The position numbers and the translations under genes were made by a program. The notes beneath the pieces are model-generated. The model was given only the letters and a program-made list of their open reading frames with translations, did no database searches and was not told the origin of the DNA. A stretch of 64,000 nt of DNA from Lasioglossum baleicum (Eukaryota > Arthropoda > Insecta > Hymenoptera > Halictidae): assembly GCF_051020765.1 (NCBI RefSeq), contig NC_134934.1:7578001-7642000 (forward strand). Direction: 5' to 3'. The first letter of the stretch is position 1, and the number at the start of each line of letters is the position of its first letter. Shown here piece after piece: positions 12,420 through 23,139 of this stretch.

Positions 12420-13915
12420 ATGTCGTCGGCGAGTCCTGTCGTGATACCGGCTACAGCCAGGCACACGGCCACGGTAAGTACAAAAATATCTTTCTTGGTT
12501 ATATCTAGTGCAAAACGACATTCGATTAATTATAAGTCAATTATTCTTGTCATATTATCGTTTTTGAAATATCGAACGTATATAATTCCACGTTGCATTA
12601 GTTTTTACTCCCCGACCAACGTTTGTTATTGTTATCGAAAGTTGATACACCCCTATTTATACAGCAGACGACTTCTTTGAACCTGTTTATTTAAAATCTC
12701 AATACATTAAATTTGATTGTTGTAAAATTGTATTGTTGTTACAGCTGATATTTTTCCATGGATTGGGTGATACAGGGTGAGCTAATGAATTATGTAATGC
12801 TGTGGTAGTAATGTCAATTTGCATAACATGTCGATTTAATTTACATTCTGACTTTCAGGCATGGCTGGGCCAGCTCAATGAGCGCAGTACGATTACCTCA
12901 CATTAAAGTTATCTGTCCTACTGCGTATGTATAGCTTCATTAAAAAAAGTAGTTCTACTATAGATTTCTCTAATAGATACGTAATCCAGTTCTATTATGT
13001 TAGGCCTACAATGCCTGTGTCATTAAATGCAGGATTCATAATGCCATCTTGGTAAGTTTACAGCATTAATTTATAAAGTAAGCTATAATATGAGGGGTAT
13101 CACTTAAAGGGGTAGACTCGTTTCCAAGATTGTAAGGGTGCGGGATGTATAGATGGGGTTTTTCAGTAGCCAAAAGCGCTAGATGAGAGATCAATCTGAT
13201 TCTATTTTTTGGGAAAGCCTGTATATTGCTCAATTATCCAGCATCGAAAGACTTATACATTGATAAATTTAGGTTTGATTTACGAACACTGGATCCCAGT
13301 GGAGCTGAAGATGAAGAAGGTATAAAGAAAGCTGCAGAGATGGTGCACACTTTAATTGCACAAGAGGTTGCAGCAGGAATACCTACAAAGCGCATTGTGC
13401 TTGGCGGTTTCAGTCAAGGTGGTGCTCTAGCTATATATAGCGCTCTCACATTTCCAGAACCCTTAGCTGGTATTGTAGCTTTATCATGTTGGCTTCCTCT
13501 CCATCAAAAGTTCCCTGGTGTATGTATAAAATATAATAAAAAATATAATAGCACGTTGAATTATAATGTTTACGTATTAACGTGACTATTCTGTACTTTC
13601 TTAGGAAGCAATAGGAAATAGAAATACCCCGTTGCTACAATGTCATGGCAATTGCGATCCAATAGTACCATATAGATGGGGGCAAATGACAGCCTCTTAT
13701 CTCAAACAATTCATGACACAAACAGAATTTAGAACGTACAGAGGAATGATGCATACATTTTACGAAGAGGTGAGCAGATTTATATACAGTCCGTTAGTAC
13801 ACCATAAATCGACCGCTGAAAATATTTTGAAGATATCTGTAATTATTGATGATGACTATTACTCTTGCAGGAAATGAGCGACATGAAGAAATTCGTCGAA
13901 AAAGTATTGCCATAA
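12420..13915 (+). CDS. Apt1: Acyl-protein thioesterase (LYPLA1/2 family), complete
   Basis: Cytosolic serine hydrolase of the alpha/beta family that removes palmitate from S-acylated proteins. Exons: 12420-12473, 12745-12776, 12859-12924, 13004-13051, 13273-13519, 13605-13769, 13871-13915. They join in frame to 218 aa, the normal length. Visible motifs are FFHGLGDTG near residue 20, HGWASSM, LPHIKVICPTAPTMPVSLN, the nucleophile elbow GFSQGG, the catalytic Asp in CDPIVP and the catalytic His in GMMHTF. The start ATG precedes a short Ala/Ser-rich N-terminus with no cysteine in the first 18 residues. Intron 4 carries a single arm of the repeat found as a foldback at 25379-25788. The promoter region is shared with divergent UGGT; a candidate ATTAAA poly(A) signal lies about 60 bp after the stop. 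Confidence 0.96.
13108..13215 (+). repeat. Solo arm of the GGGTAGACTCG foldback family
   Basis: Starts GGGGTAGACTCGTTTCC and shares long blocks (GATGGGGTTTTT, CAGTAG, AAAAGCGCTAGATGA) with both arms of the palindrome at 25379-25788. It lies in intron 4 of the thioesterase gene. Only one arm is present, so this is a truncated or independently dispersed copy. Confidence 0.65.
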
Positions 13916-15598
13916 TAGTTCTGCAAACCACATCACTGTTTTAAGTGTTACCCTTATGATCTTATCGTTCTTTATTAAATTAATTACTTCCAACATTACC
14001 GCTACTTAAATCTAGCGCTTGGCGACAGAGTAAATGAAACGCAGTAGAAGGTAAAAATATTGAAAACTTTAAGAAAAAAAAACAGTACTAGTAAAAAATT
14101 CGACTCGGTTGTGGCATTGCTAATTCTGTTTATTAATTGCCTTCTTCATATACCGAAGTTGTTAACGTAACATTCTATGTCTTTAATTCCATAAGAAATA
14201 TTTGTAATTATTAGCGTTTTTAAGAGAAAATATTTTGTTGCACATAGCCGATGCTAACATTCGAAAATATCAAACTGTCTTCTATATATTCCACATACAG
14301 TTCGATTATTTGTTCATACAAATCGCGTGATATTAATTTAAAATTAGTAGATGAATTATTTAGAAAAAAAACTCTTCCAATCTATCTCTGCACACATACA
14401 AAGTTCATCATTGTAAATGTAATATTTATAATTGGATTTACTTTTATTTTTGAAAGACATTCGTGGTGAAACATTTAGATATGTTTTACAATATTTCCAT
14501 TTTATATAAGTTATGTTTAATGTACAAACATTACTGCATATAAATCAATGAATTTGTAGAACTGTTGTCTAGAAAACAGTAATATAACCATGTATTTTAT
14601 GGTTACAAAATATAGTTTCGAAATCAACAGACTTTATACTTTTTGGTGGACATTGTAATTGTGAATATCAGTCGAAAAAGACATGTATATTAGTAAAATA
14701 ACACAGACGTGTTACTATATATAGGAGTACTATCTCCAGAGTATTTATTTTAGGTCTATTCTAATAGTACTACTGAAAATGAGAAAATATCGTGAGTACT
14801 GTAAGTTGTAAATTGAATGACTGAAAAGCAATACTAGTTATATAATGATACATAGGTATTATCGTTTGTATCATTAATTCACACTACAAAAACTTCAAGT
14901 TGTTTTAATGAATATTTTTCTCCGTTTTACAGGACGTTTTACGTTGAAGAACTATTATAATCATACAATCAGTTCTCTCCCGAACTTTTAGTATTAAATC
15001 TATGAAAAATTAAATTGTAAAGTTGTGAATTTCTGTTAAACCATTCAATCGAAAATTGTAATGGCTGTGGTTTACTAACGTTTCAACAGCAAAAAGTAAA
15101 TTTCTTAACATTGTACAAAGTATATACAACAAGTGCATTTAAAAAGATTTGTTAAGTAGGTTACTGCTTCTGGGAAAACGTTAGAAAACACAAAATGTTA
15201 CCATATATTTTTAAGATTATTTGTAAAAATTTGTATTTTAATTCGTTATTTATTCCCTTTTAATTTATTGTCAAGAATTAACGATGTATTAATAAATTTT
15301 TTGTTACCACTTCCATTTACGACTTGTATTCTCTTTATCACCTAATAGCAATTATGTACATGCATGTAAACATTTTTTAAACGTGCAAAAAATGAACTTT
15401 GAAACCAATCGCTCACAATCATGCAATCGTACAAAATTGTCCTTGATAAATGCTTTCTCCAAATAAGAGACCGGACCGGATACGTGTATAATCTCCGTGG
15501 TCAACTGGTCTGACTGGTCAGCCGTGGTGTCGTCACGTCGTCGACGTCATCACTGTCGTCAGTCGTCAGGTGCGGCTTGACTCTTGACAACTCTTGAC
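13916..15598. other. 3' flank of APT, AT-rich, no gene seen
   Basis: Very AT-rich sequence between the thioesterase stop and the GC-rich foldback. It probably contains the APT 3' UTR. Short open frames such as 14251-14469 are low-complexity and unsupported. I recognise no RNA gene or transposon. Confidence 0.4.
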
Positions 15599-15777
15599 CA
15601 GGCTTGCCATATTCCGCGCGTGCCAGGCCCCTTACCGCTGCGCCCCTCGCCCATCTGCTGGGCTAAGCCCGCCTGGCTTGCCCCACTCCTCGCCAGTGGG
15701 AGCATCTGCTTAGCCCAGCAAGTGGGCGAGGGGCGCAGCGGTAAGGGGCCTGGCACGCGCGGAATATGACAAGCCTG
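15599..15777. repeat. GC-rich foldback with 69-bp arms upstream of ECI
   Basis: Left arm 15599-15667 and right arm 15709-15777 are reverse complements with only a few mismatches, separated by a 41-nt loop. The arms are strongly GC-rich (CGCGCGTGCCAGGCCCC; GCTGCGCCCCTCGCCC) in an AT-rich surround. CTCTTGAC(TGC) units flank it at 15581-15599 and 15778-15820. It lies about 90 bp upstream of the ECI start, so it may be in the 5' UTR or promoter. It is a MITE-like foldback or a strong RNA hairpin. Confidence 0.8.
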
Positions 15778-15867
15778 CTCTTGACTGCTCTTGACTGCTC
15801 TTGACTCAGCTTGACTCGACAAATAACGCGGAACTCGATTTGTTCATTGTACAAATTATTTTTTAGA

Positions 15868-17310
15868 ATGGCAAATAAAAGTTCACCCGATATTTTACAT
15901 TCTGTAGAAAATAAAATTCTAAAGATTGTGTTAAATCGACCAAAAAAACTAAACTCTATCAGTATTTCTGTAAGTCTTTACAACATTTATCGAAAATTCA
16001 ATTTTTCGGTTGAGATGCATAAAGAGCAGAATTGAAACGATTAATGACTACATAAATACTATTGAAACGTTTGATTATCGATTGTGTTTAACGATTAACT
16101 TAAAATGCAAAATTTCAGTAAATTATTGTCTCATTCTGCTATTTAACATCAAAATAATTGATTAAAAACTAAATCATGATATACCTTTGCCTTACAGATG
16201 TACAAGGAATTATCACAGATCCTGCAAGACTCTATTCAAGACAATAATATACAGGCAGTTATTTTTACTGGAACTGGAGAATTTTTTAGCAGTGGAAATG
16301 ACTTTACTTCAGTTATGGTTACTCAAGATGAAAATTCTTCTGGTGTTGACAGCTTAATCTCTAGTTTCAAGTAAACATTTATTATACAGTATAATTGCTA
16401 GATCATATTACGGATTTAAACTGACGACATATTTCAGAAATTTTGTGGAAACTTTAATTTCATATCCTAAGCTACTAATAGCTATTGTAAATGGTCCTGC
16501 AATTGGTATTGCAACAACTATGCTACCGTTATGCGATATGGTATATTGTTCTGAAAAGGTAATGTTCAATAATTTCATACAGAACATAATATTATTCAAA
16601 CTAACTGTACCTACATACAATAGGATCCTTTATGTTATTTTAGGCTTACTTCCATACACCATTTACGCGTATAGGTGTTGTTGCAGAAGGATGTTCTACG
16701 TATACATTCCCAAAAATATTAGGGCAATCTAAGGTACATAAAATACTAACTCATTAACTTTAATTGACTACTATAATATACAAGGTGTCTCATTTAACTT
16801 TGCTACCCCTAATATTTTGTTATTTATACAGATACAAATTTCCCATTGCAGTTGCACTTGAGTTATTAGGTGTGGCAGAGTGTAATGGGACGCCCTGTAT
16901 ACAAGTTTATAAATTTTGTAATGTTCGCACACATTTTTAGGCTGGTGATATGTTGTATCTAGGATATAAAATGAATGCTCTTGAAGCTAAACACTATGGT
17001 TTAGTTAGCGAAATATTCGAACATGGAAAACCAAATGATGTATTGACGTATGTGGGGAAAATATCCACACTTTCAGCAGAGGTATCTTTGTCAGATAAAA
17101 TAAACAGTAGTAACAATGAATATTAAGTATTAATTAAACGTAATTCATTTTTAGTCAATATCGGCGATTAAACGTCTTACTAAAAGATGGAATGAGAAAC
17201 GCTTATTGGAAGTTCATGCAGAAGAAGTAAACGAATTGGTGAAACGTTTACAATCGCCTGACTTTTTCGATAAACTCCTCACTATAATGACCCGTAAAAG
17301 TAAACTTTAA
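15868..17310 (+). CDS. ECI2: Peroxisomal enoyl-CoA delta-isomerase (ECI2-like, crotonase family)
   Basis: Crotonase-fold isomerase moving the double bond of 3-enoyl-CoAs to 2-enoyl-CoAs for beta-oxidation of unsaturated fatty acids. Exons: 15868-15969, 16198-16370, 16438-16558, 16644-16733, 16941-17081, 17155-17310. They join in frame to 260 aa. The acyl-CoA binding and oxyanion-hole segments are visible as NRPKKLNSIS, GTGEFFSSGNDF and NGPAIGIATTMLPLCDMVYCSE. The family segment FTRIGVVAEGCSTYTFPKILG includes the likely catalytic Glu. The protein ends TRKSKL, a canonical PTS1 (SKL). There is no N-terminal acyl-CoA-binding domain, unlike mammalian ECI2. TTTTTTAG sits directly before the ATG, so a 5' UTR intron may end there. 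AATAAA at 17411-17416 is a candidate poly(A) signal overlapping the last RAD54B intergenic interval. Confidence 0.93.
16778..16910. mobile_element. Small MITE in ECI intron 4
   Basis: Ends are TACAAGGTGTCTCAT on the left and, reverse-complemented, TATACAGGGCGTCCCAT on the right, an imperfect inverted repeat of the TACAGGGTGTCCCA type common in insects. The interior is about 100 bp and non-coding. It lies between exons 4 and 5 of the isomerase gene. Confidence 0.55.
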
Positions 17311-17422
17311 AATCAGTTGCCCTTCAAAATCAAAGATAACAAATGTAGCATGTAAACACTTTTATATAAACTTTTTTACAAACAATTTTTATACAAGATT
17401 ATTGTTACACAATAAATAGCAA

Positions 17423-20400
17423 TTAAGCAACTTCATTTATAGTAGAATTCTTAAACAAGAATGTTATATTATCAGATATTTCTAGTAACATAAGTTCCTA
17501 CAAGAATATTGAAAGCATAGTTATATCAAGAGAAATCTATTGTGTACATTCAGTATGAAATAGTAGTACTTACTTGCAGTATTTTATCTGGAATTGGTTG
17601 TTGATAGTGTTCCCACTCTAAAAGCTGATTTATCGTTATATTTGATTGTGTTACTTCATCCTGTAGAACTAACTGATGCTCTCGATTGTTCTCGTTATCA
17701 CATTTTTCCGATCTTGTTCCTACTTCCTTGCGTCCATTGCAAGAACATTTGATCAGATCGTGCGTTAAACAATTCGTCTCTGTCGCCAACGTAAAGAGGT
17801 CCTGAAAATGTTGCAATAATTATTTTTGTGAATAATAATTCCATAATAAGTTTAAAGAAATACAACAAACTTTCAATTCACTCATGGACAATTTCAAAGA
17901 AGCAAAGTTGTTCACATCCACAACAGTTTCGCTCAAGTTTGCTTTGCTAATTTGCCTCTGAAAGATCTTCTCTTCGATCGTCCCTATTGTTAGTAAACTA
18001 CAAATGCTCTATTTTATTATAAAAGCGTAAAATGAAAATATGTAACAGATATTTTATAGGAATATAAAATGTTCAAACCGGATTAAATAAACATTCTTTT
18101 TTTGGCCTTCTCTCCAAATCCTTGCCATGGCTTGAGAGTCGGACGCCGGATTCCAGTCTGAATCAAACAATACTAATCTAGATGCCCCAGGAAGATTTAA
18201 ACCGACTCCGCCAGCTTTTGCACTTAATAAAAACACTTCTGCAATGATTATTTCAGAACATAAAATATTCTATGGATTTAGATGTTTCATAATATATATG
18301 TACTAACTACTTTCGTCGCTTCCCGAATTGAATTGCTGAACAATTTTTGATCTGACACTGCTTGCTGTACTACCATCTAATCTAAGAAATTTCAAGTTTT
18401 CACTGTTGCAAATGGTTTCCAATAAATCGAGTGTTTGCGTGTAATATGATATCAGTACTAGTTTCTCCTTAGTTCTCTTTAAATTTCTCATTAAAGTTTG
18501 TACAACCGATATCTTCCCAGATATACTCTTTGAAACATTTCTTTTTGTACTGTTAAAGTCAATCCCCAACAAATCGTTCTTTTCATTGTAAAACAAGTCT
18601 GGATGATTACATATTTTCTTCAACATCGTTATTACCGTTAAATGGGGCACTGTGTTGGCCGGCAGCACGGTTTTATCAAACCACGCGTCCGTGACACGCG
18701 TGTATAAATCTTTTTGTTCGTCCGATAAACGGCAAAATACAACTAACTCGTGCTTAGACGGCAAATACTTATTAATTGTATCCTGCGTGCGTCTTAAAAT
18801 AAAGCATTTTGTCTTCTCTTGTAATTCACTGGCTCTTTCAGTGCCCAAAGATACCACGCTATCACGTGCATGGGGACATTGTGATGCCACAATCGGGTTT
18901 TCATAATACCTTTTAAAGTTGGAACTGGTACCTAATATACCTGGGTTTACAAAGTCGATTAATGCGAAAAATTCCTGCAAATCATTTTGCATGGGTGTCC
19001 CGCTCAAGAGGATTTTTCTCTTACAATTCATGTTGCTTAAAATCTAAAAAGAAACACACGTGTTTTTCAGAATAAATTACTTAAATATTAAATTGCGAAT
19101 AAGCGTGATCAGGTAACGTTACCTTCGCTGCTTTAATATCATTATTTTTTAGTCTATGACCCTCATCACATACAATCAAATCGAATTGTATCGGCTCTAT
19201 TTCTTCTGGACACCGAATAAGCATATCATAGCTAATTATCATTACCGAATTTCTCGATTGTTTTTTGAAGTCTTTTGGCTTATTTTTTGGATTTACAACG
19301 TATGGAGAGATCCTATGGAAACCCAACCAATGACTGAATTCTTTGCTCCAATTATCACAGAGGCTACTAGGAGTTACTATCAATACATATTTCAAGACTG
19401 GCTTTCCATGCGGTCCCTTTTTCAACAATGTCCAAATAATAGTAATGCACTGTAATGTTTTGCCAAGACCCATTTCATCAGCCAAAATGGCACCAAAGTA
19501 ATTGGGTACTTTTAGGCCCATAATACATTCATAAAGAAATATAATGCCTTGGCGCTGATGCGGCCTAAGTGTATTTGCTAAACAAGCATCCACGGATACT
19601 TCTTTTTCTGGTGTATCATTTTCTCCCCAGTCCTGCGAGGTGTACATGGAAGGCATTATCAGTGGATTAGTTGATAATATCAGGCCTAAAAAATAATGAA
19701 AGTATATACTTTGCATATTTCGTTTGTATCATTATTAACAGACTGTGGTTAACAAACAGAATTAAATAATAGTCAACCTTTTTTTAAAGAAGCAAGGGGG
19801 ACATATTGGTCAGACTTTGAGGTTTTTAGTTTCTTTGCAGGTGGTTCTGAAATTGTTTCATTAACCAATTTTGTTGGCACTGATCGGCTACCTATTACTT
19901 TATCAATAATCTGCGAGGAAGTATAATTATTATTCAATATTGTTGCCAACAACTCCCTACTATTTCAAGTTTCCATTTGAAATTTACTTCAAAGGTCAGT
20001 TTCTTGACTGCTACTTATTTTAACCCTTTGCGGTCGATGCCGCCACAGTGGCGGCATTCGCAAATCGTCGTAAATAGAAGTCGGTGTCGCCACTATGGCG
20101 GCATGATGTCTTTCCTGATCATTCCTGATGGCCTAGCGCGCGGCACGGCGTACAAACTAGCGATAATGAAAGACACTGATCCTCCCGATGCCAGATTCAA
20201 ATGTTACGATCAACTTACTGCATTCAATGTTTATCATTCTCTTCTGAAGGGAGAAATTGCCGGGCAGTCAGTTTTGAATGAGCTCTCTGAGAAACATTGA
20301 GATCAATAAAAAGCTAGCCACACTGCACTCGCTCACGTTATTTTATGATCAAAAAGTATATATATCATAACACACTTGAAATTTGTGAAATCTTTAGTAG

Positions 20401-21065
20401 ATGAGCTAGTAGGAAGTTTCCAGCACCGAACACCATCTAGAGCGCAACGTTCAATGTCTTTCAAAGACAATAGACTAAATAATCAGCTCCATATTATTCG
20501 TTCAGGAACAAAGAAAGACTGTGCAGTATGTAGCGATAGGAAAACTCCAGGAAAAATACAAGAAACACACACGTATGATACCTGTACGCGGAAGCCAGGA
20601 CTTCATATTGGTGATTGTTTTGAAAAATATCATACTTTGGAAAATTACAGAGATTAAAAATTAATGTTTTTATGTATTATAACATCTATTATACACAACA
20701 AATGAGTTTCAACAAATTCTGTGTGTTTCATTACTTTAAATCCGGTATAGAAAAGTGACTCCGAAACGCTAAATTTGCTCCAACCTGCTGGTACTCCCAT
20801 TAGCAAAATTTTCCGACCGCAAAGGATTAAATAATTTTGTTTACTAATTATATTTAATATAGCTCTCAAACTTTGTTGTGATTTATATTTGTGGAACTTA
20901 TATTTGTTTTTAACTAAAAAATATAACTTAAATAAATAAAAAAAGGACCAAGTACATATAAAAACACGTTCCATTTACATTTTCCTTTCTCTGATGTAGA
21001 GTCACACTCAAAAAAGGAGTTGGAAGGATAACATATACATATTAAACATGAAGATAAATAAAATC

Positions 21066-21104
<39 letters not shown>

Positions 21105-21747
21105 CTCAATTTCTTTGCTATTTACAAACATCCTAAAACCTTCCACAAGAACGTCTGGATCGACCACTGTCCTATGGATAACTTTACCATCTGAATCCTA
21201 TTAAATTAATCATTAATCATTTAATATTAAATTATGTAAATGCTATATAGAATTAAGAGTGTTTTACCTTTAAAATTCCATGCTTTCCCGAAACTTCCAA
21301 TGTCCCATCATCTTCCCATTTTTTATGTTTTCTTGTGGATTTTTTAGCCATCACTACATTGTAAATGCTAGGCATAAAATAACTGTTAAATGAATAATTA
21401 AATATTAAATGACTACATTGTTAATCAAAGCATTCAAATTTTTACATTTTGCCATTGTCAATAATAGTGGACGACTTTTCTTCGATGGTTTCGCATGGTC
21501 CACTCGCATCGTCTTTGTTTGGTTCTTTAGATTCCCTTCGATCACTTTCCTCGTGTATTCTTTTGTTAGATTTCTCAACAGGTGTTTTAAATAAATTAAG
21601 AATACTCGTAGTACTTCTGTGACAATTTTCTTCAGAGTTTTCGACTACTTTTTTAATATTTTCTTGATTGTCTTTCGTTTTGCTACCTGTCGATTGCTGA
21701 CACTTTAGAACAGATTTGAAACCTTTTACTTTATTGTTTCGATACAT
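17423..21747 (-). CDS. RAD54B: RAD54B, SNF2-family DNA translocase (complete, 10 exons)
   Basis: Nuclear ATP-driven dsDNA translocase that assists RAD51 strand exchange in homologous recombination. Exons in transcript order: 21747-21446, 21367-21268, 21197-21105, 19910-19778, 19685-19123, 19043-18311, 18238-18079, 17997-17871, 17801-17574, 17497-17423. They join in frame to 837 aa. An N-terminal charged region (about 1-200) includes the RAD54B-specific segment with KKSTRKHKKWEDDGTLEV and VEGFRMFVNSKEIE. The helicase core follows: LRPHQRQGIIFLYEC, Walker A DEMGLGKT (about 278-285), DEGHRLKN (Walker B, about 383), GTPMQNDLQEFFALIDFVNPGILG, FILRRTQDTINKYLP, YTQTLDLLE, SAKAGGVGLNLPGASRLVLFD and WREGQKK. 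The C-terminal ISDNITFLF block supports RAD54B over RAD54. The 1.2-kb intron 3 carries a piggyBac relic and a TC microsatellite. Exon 6 ends in a weak GTAGTT donor and exon 4 in GTTGAC. Confidence 0.95.
20020..20830 (+). mobile_element. Internally deleted piggyBac element in RAD54B intron
   Basis: An 811-bp element bounded by TTAA on both sides. Left end TTAACCCTTTGCGGTCG; right end, reverse-complemented, TTAATCCTTTGCGGTCG. A subterminal hairpin TGCCGCCACAGTGGCGGCA lies near 20038. The 20376-20657 frame encodes the 3' end of a piggyBac transposase, including the C-terminal Cys/His-rich module (CAVCSDRKTPG, then CTRKPGLHIGDCFEKYHT), ending at a natural stop. One Cys of the usual C-x2-C pair before CTRKPG appears replaced (YDTC). 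The catalytic DDD core is missing, so the element is non-autonomous. It is oriented opposite to its host gene. Confidence 0.88.
21069..21101. repeat. TC microsatellite next to RAD54B exon 3
   Basis: An uninterrupted TC run of about 16 units lies just before the splice donor of the exon at 21197-21105, on the + strand side. On the transcript it reads as a GA run immediately after the donor GTAAGAG. Confidence 0.9.
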
Positions 21748-21940
21748 ATTCCATTGAATTGAATGCCTAGGATCGCGTTACGAACTTGTACACTAGTATG
21801 ACACTACTTTTATAGAAATATTAATTATACAAATACTTATGTCGTAAATTTTGTGTTGTAATGCGATTTACAAAAACTTCATTACCCGCCACTAAAACGA
21901 ACTTCCCCTACTTCTCCCGCGTTGCCTAGGAAAGTAGGAC

Positions 21941-22471
21941 GCGCCGGAGCGAACATATACCACCATCGGCGAACAGGTGAACTAAAAACAAAGACAGAGA
22001 GGGAGATATGTTTCTCGTAGGAGAGACACTGACAGAGAATATGAAACAGCTTGATTTTTCGATCACCCGGTTCAGCTGCATTTAGCGAAGAGACAATATT
22101 TTTTGATGCTCGTTGTGTTGAAATATTCTCTGCATTATTGCGAGGTCCCGTAGAGAGCCCTTTTTTGCAATTTGACTCTTGGAACTTTATAAGCAATAAT
22201 AGTGTACGTTTTTATAGAAGAAATTTTTTTCTGTACACTTTTTCCAAAAAAGGGCTCTGTATGCTACTTCGCAATAATGCAGAGAGTATTTCAATGCAAA
22301 GAGCATCAAAAAATATTGGTTCTTCGCTAAATACAGCTGAACCGGGTGATCGAAAAATCAAGCTGTTTCATATTCTCTGTCAGTGTCTCTCCTACGAGAA
22401 ACATATCTCCCTCTCTGTCTTTGTTTTTAGTTCACCTGTTCGCCGATGGTGGTACATGTTCGCTCCGGCGC
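21941..22471. repeat. 531-bp palindrome in the RAD54B/BLCAP upstream region
   Basis: Left arm 21941-22170 and right arm 22244-22471 are near-identical reverse complements around a spacer of about 73 bp. The outer ends read GCGCCGGAGCGAACAT and its complement. Open frames on the arms are mirror images of one another and have no protein-family features. I see no clear target-site duplication and no transposase, so it is either a foldback MITE or a local inverted duplication. It starts about 190 bp upstream of the RAD54B start codon and ends about 425 bp upstream of BLCAP. Confidence 0.88.
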
Positions 22472-22896
22472 ACCAATGAACGTAATGCTTCACTGTTGTT
22501 ACAAAGATAAAGTCTCTAACAACTTGGAAATTTCTAGGAATATTGTTCTAGTAACGTCAGGAACGACTGAGGTGAACGGCGTATGTTTTCTATATATGTA
22601 TTTGATTCATGGACGTACGTAATCTCGTATTTGCAAAAATTCAGAGTTGAAATAGTTGCTTTAGCATGAATACATATCGTTGAATCGTGAAAATTGGCAG
22701 GGAGAAAATGCTTCGAAACGTTTACAGTGCTTCCAAGTAAACTACCTAAGGTGACATCAATCGACGCAATAGATTTACGACCAAATAGACAGGAAACTAA
22801 TTACGCGTGTTACCTTTTCAGATAGGTTCTGTCATAGATGAGAGAGTTAGACTGACGAAGTCGAAAACGCATTTTTGACATCAAAAGGAAAAAAGG

Positions 22897-23139
22897 ATGT
22901 ATTGCCTACAGTGGTTGATTCCGGTGTTGCTAATACCAAAGCCAGTAAATCCGACGCTGCTGCAAACGCATGTCATGTTCGTGACGCTATATCTAATTGG
23001 ATTCTTCCTCGAACGAAAACCATGCACTATTTGTAGTTTAGTATTTCTCGCCGCGGTTTTCTTGATTTGTTACAGCGGCATAGGTAACTGTCTCCTTTGG
23101 AGTACAAATTGTGATACAGTGAGATGCGATAGTAGTTAA
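22897..23139 (+). CDS. BLCAP: BLCAP (BC10) family small membrane protein
   Basis: An 80-residue protein on one exon. It matches the family start MYCLQWL.PVLLIPKP, followed by a first hydrophobic segment (about 25-40), the family signature FLLERKPCTIC-type block (here FFLERKPCTICSLVF), a second membrane segment (FLAAVFLICYSGIGNCL) and a short Cys/Ser C-terminal tail. Vertebrate BLCAP is 87 aa. The family is a conserved two-pass membrane protein linked to growth control and apoptosis; its biochemical role is not settled. The start codon is the family start. The 3' UTR is probably about 900 bp, with AATAAA at 24027-24032. The gene is divergent from RAD54B and convergent with RpS10. Confidence 0.95.
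   Translation: MYCLQWLIPVLLIPKPVNPTLLQTHVMFVTLYLIGFFLERKPCTICSLVFLAAVFLICYSGIGNCLLWSTNCDTVRCDSS

Noticed and set aside
21882..22479. Open frames of 104 and 142 aa on both strands
   Set aside because: They are mirror images on the two arms of the palindrome and resemble no protein family.
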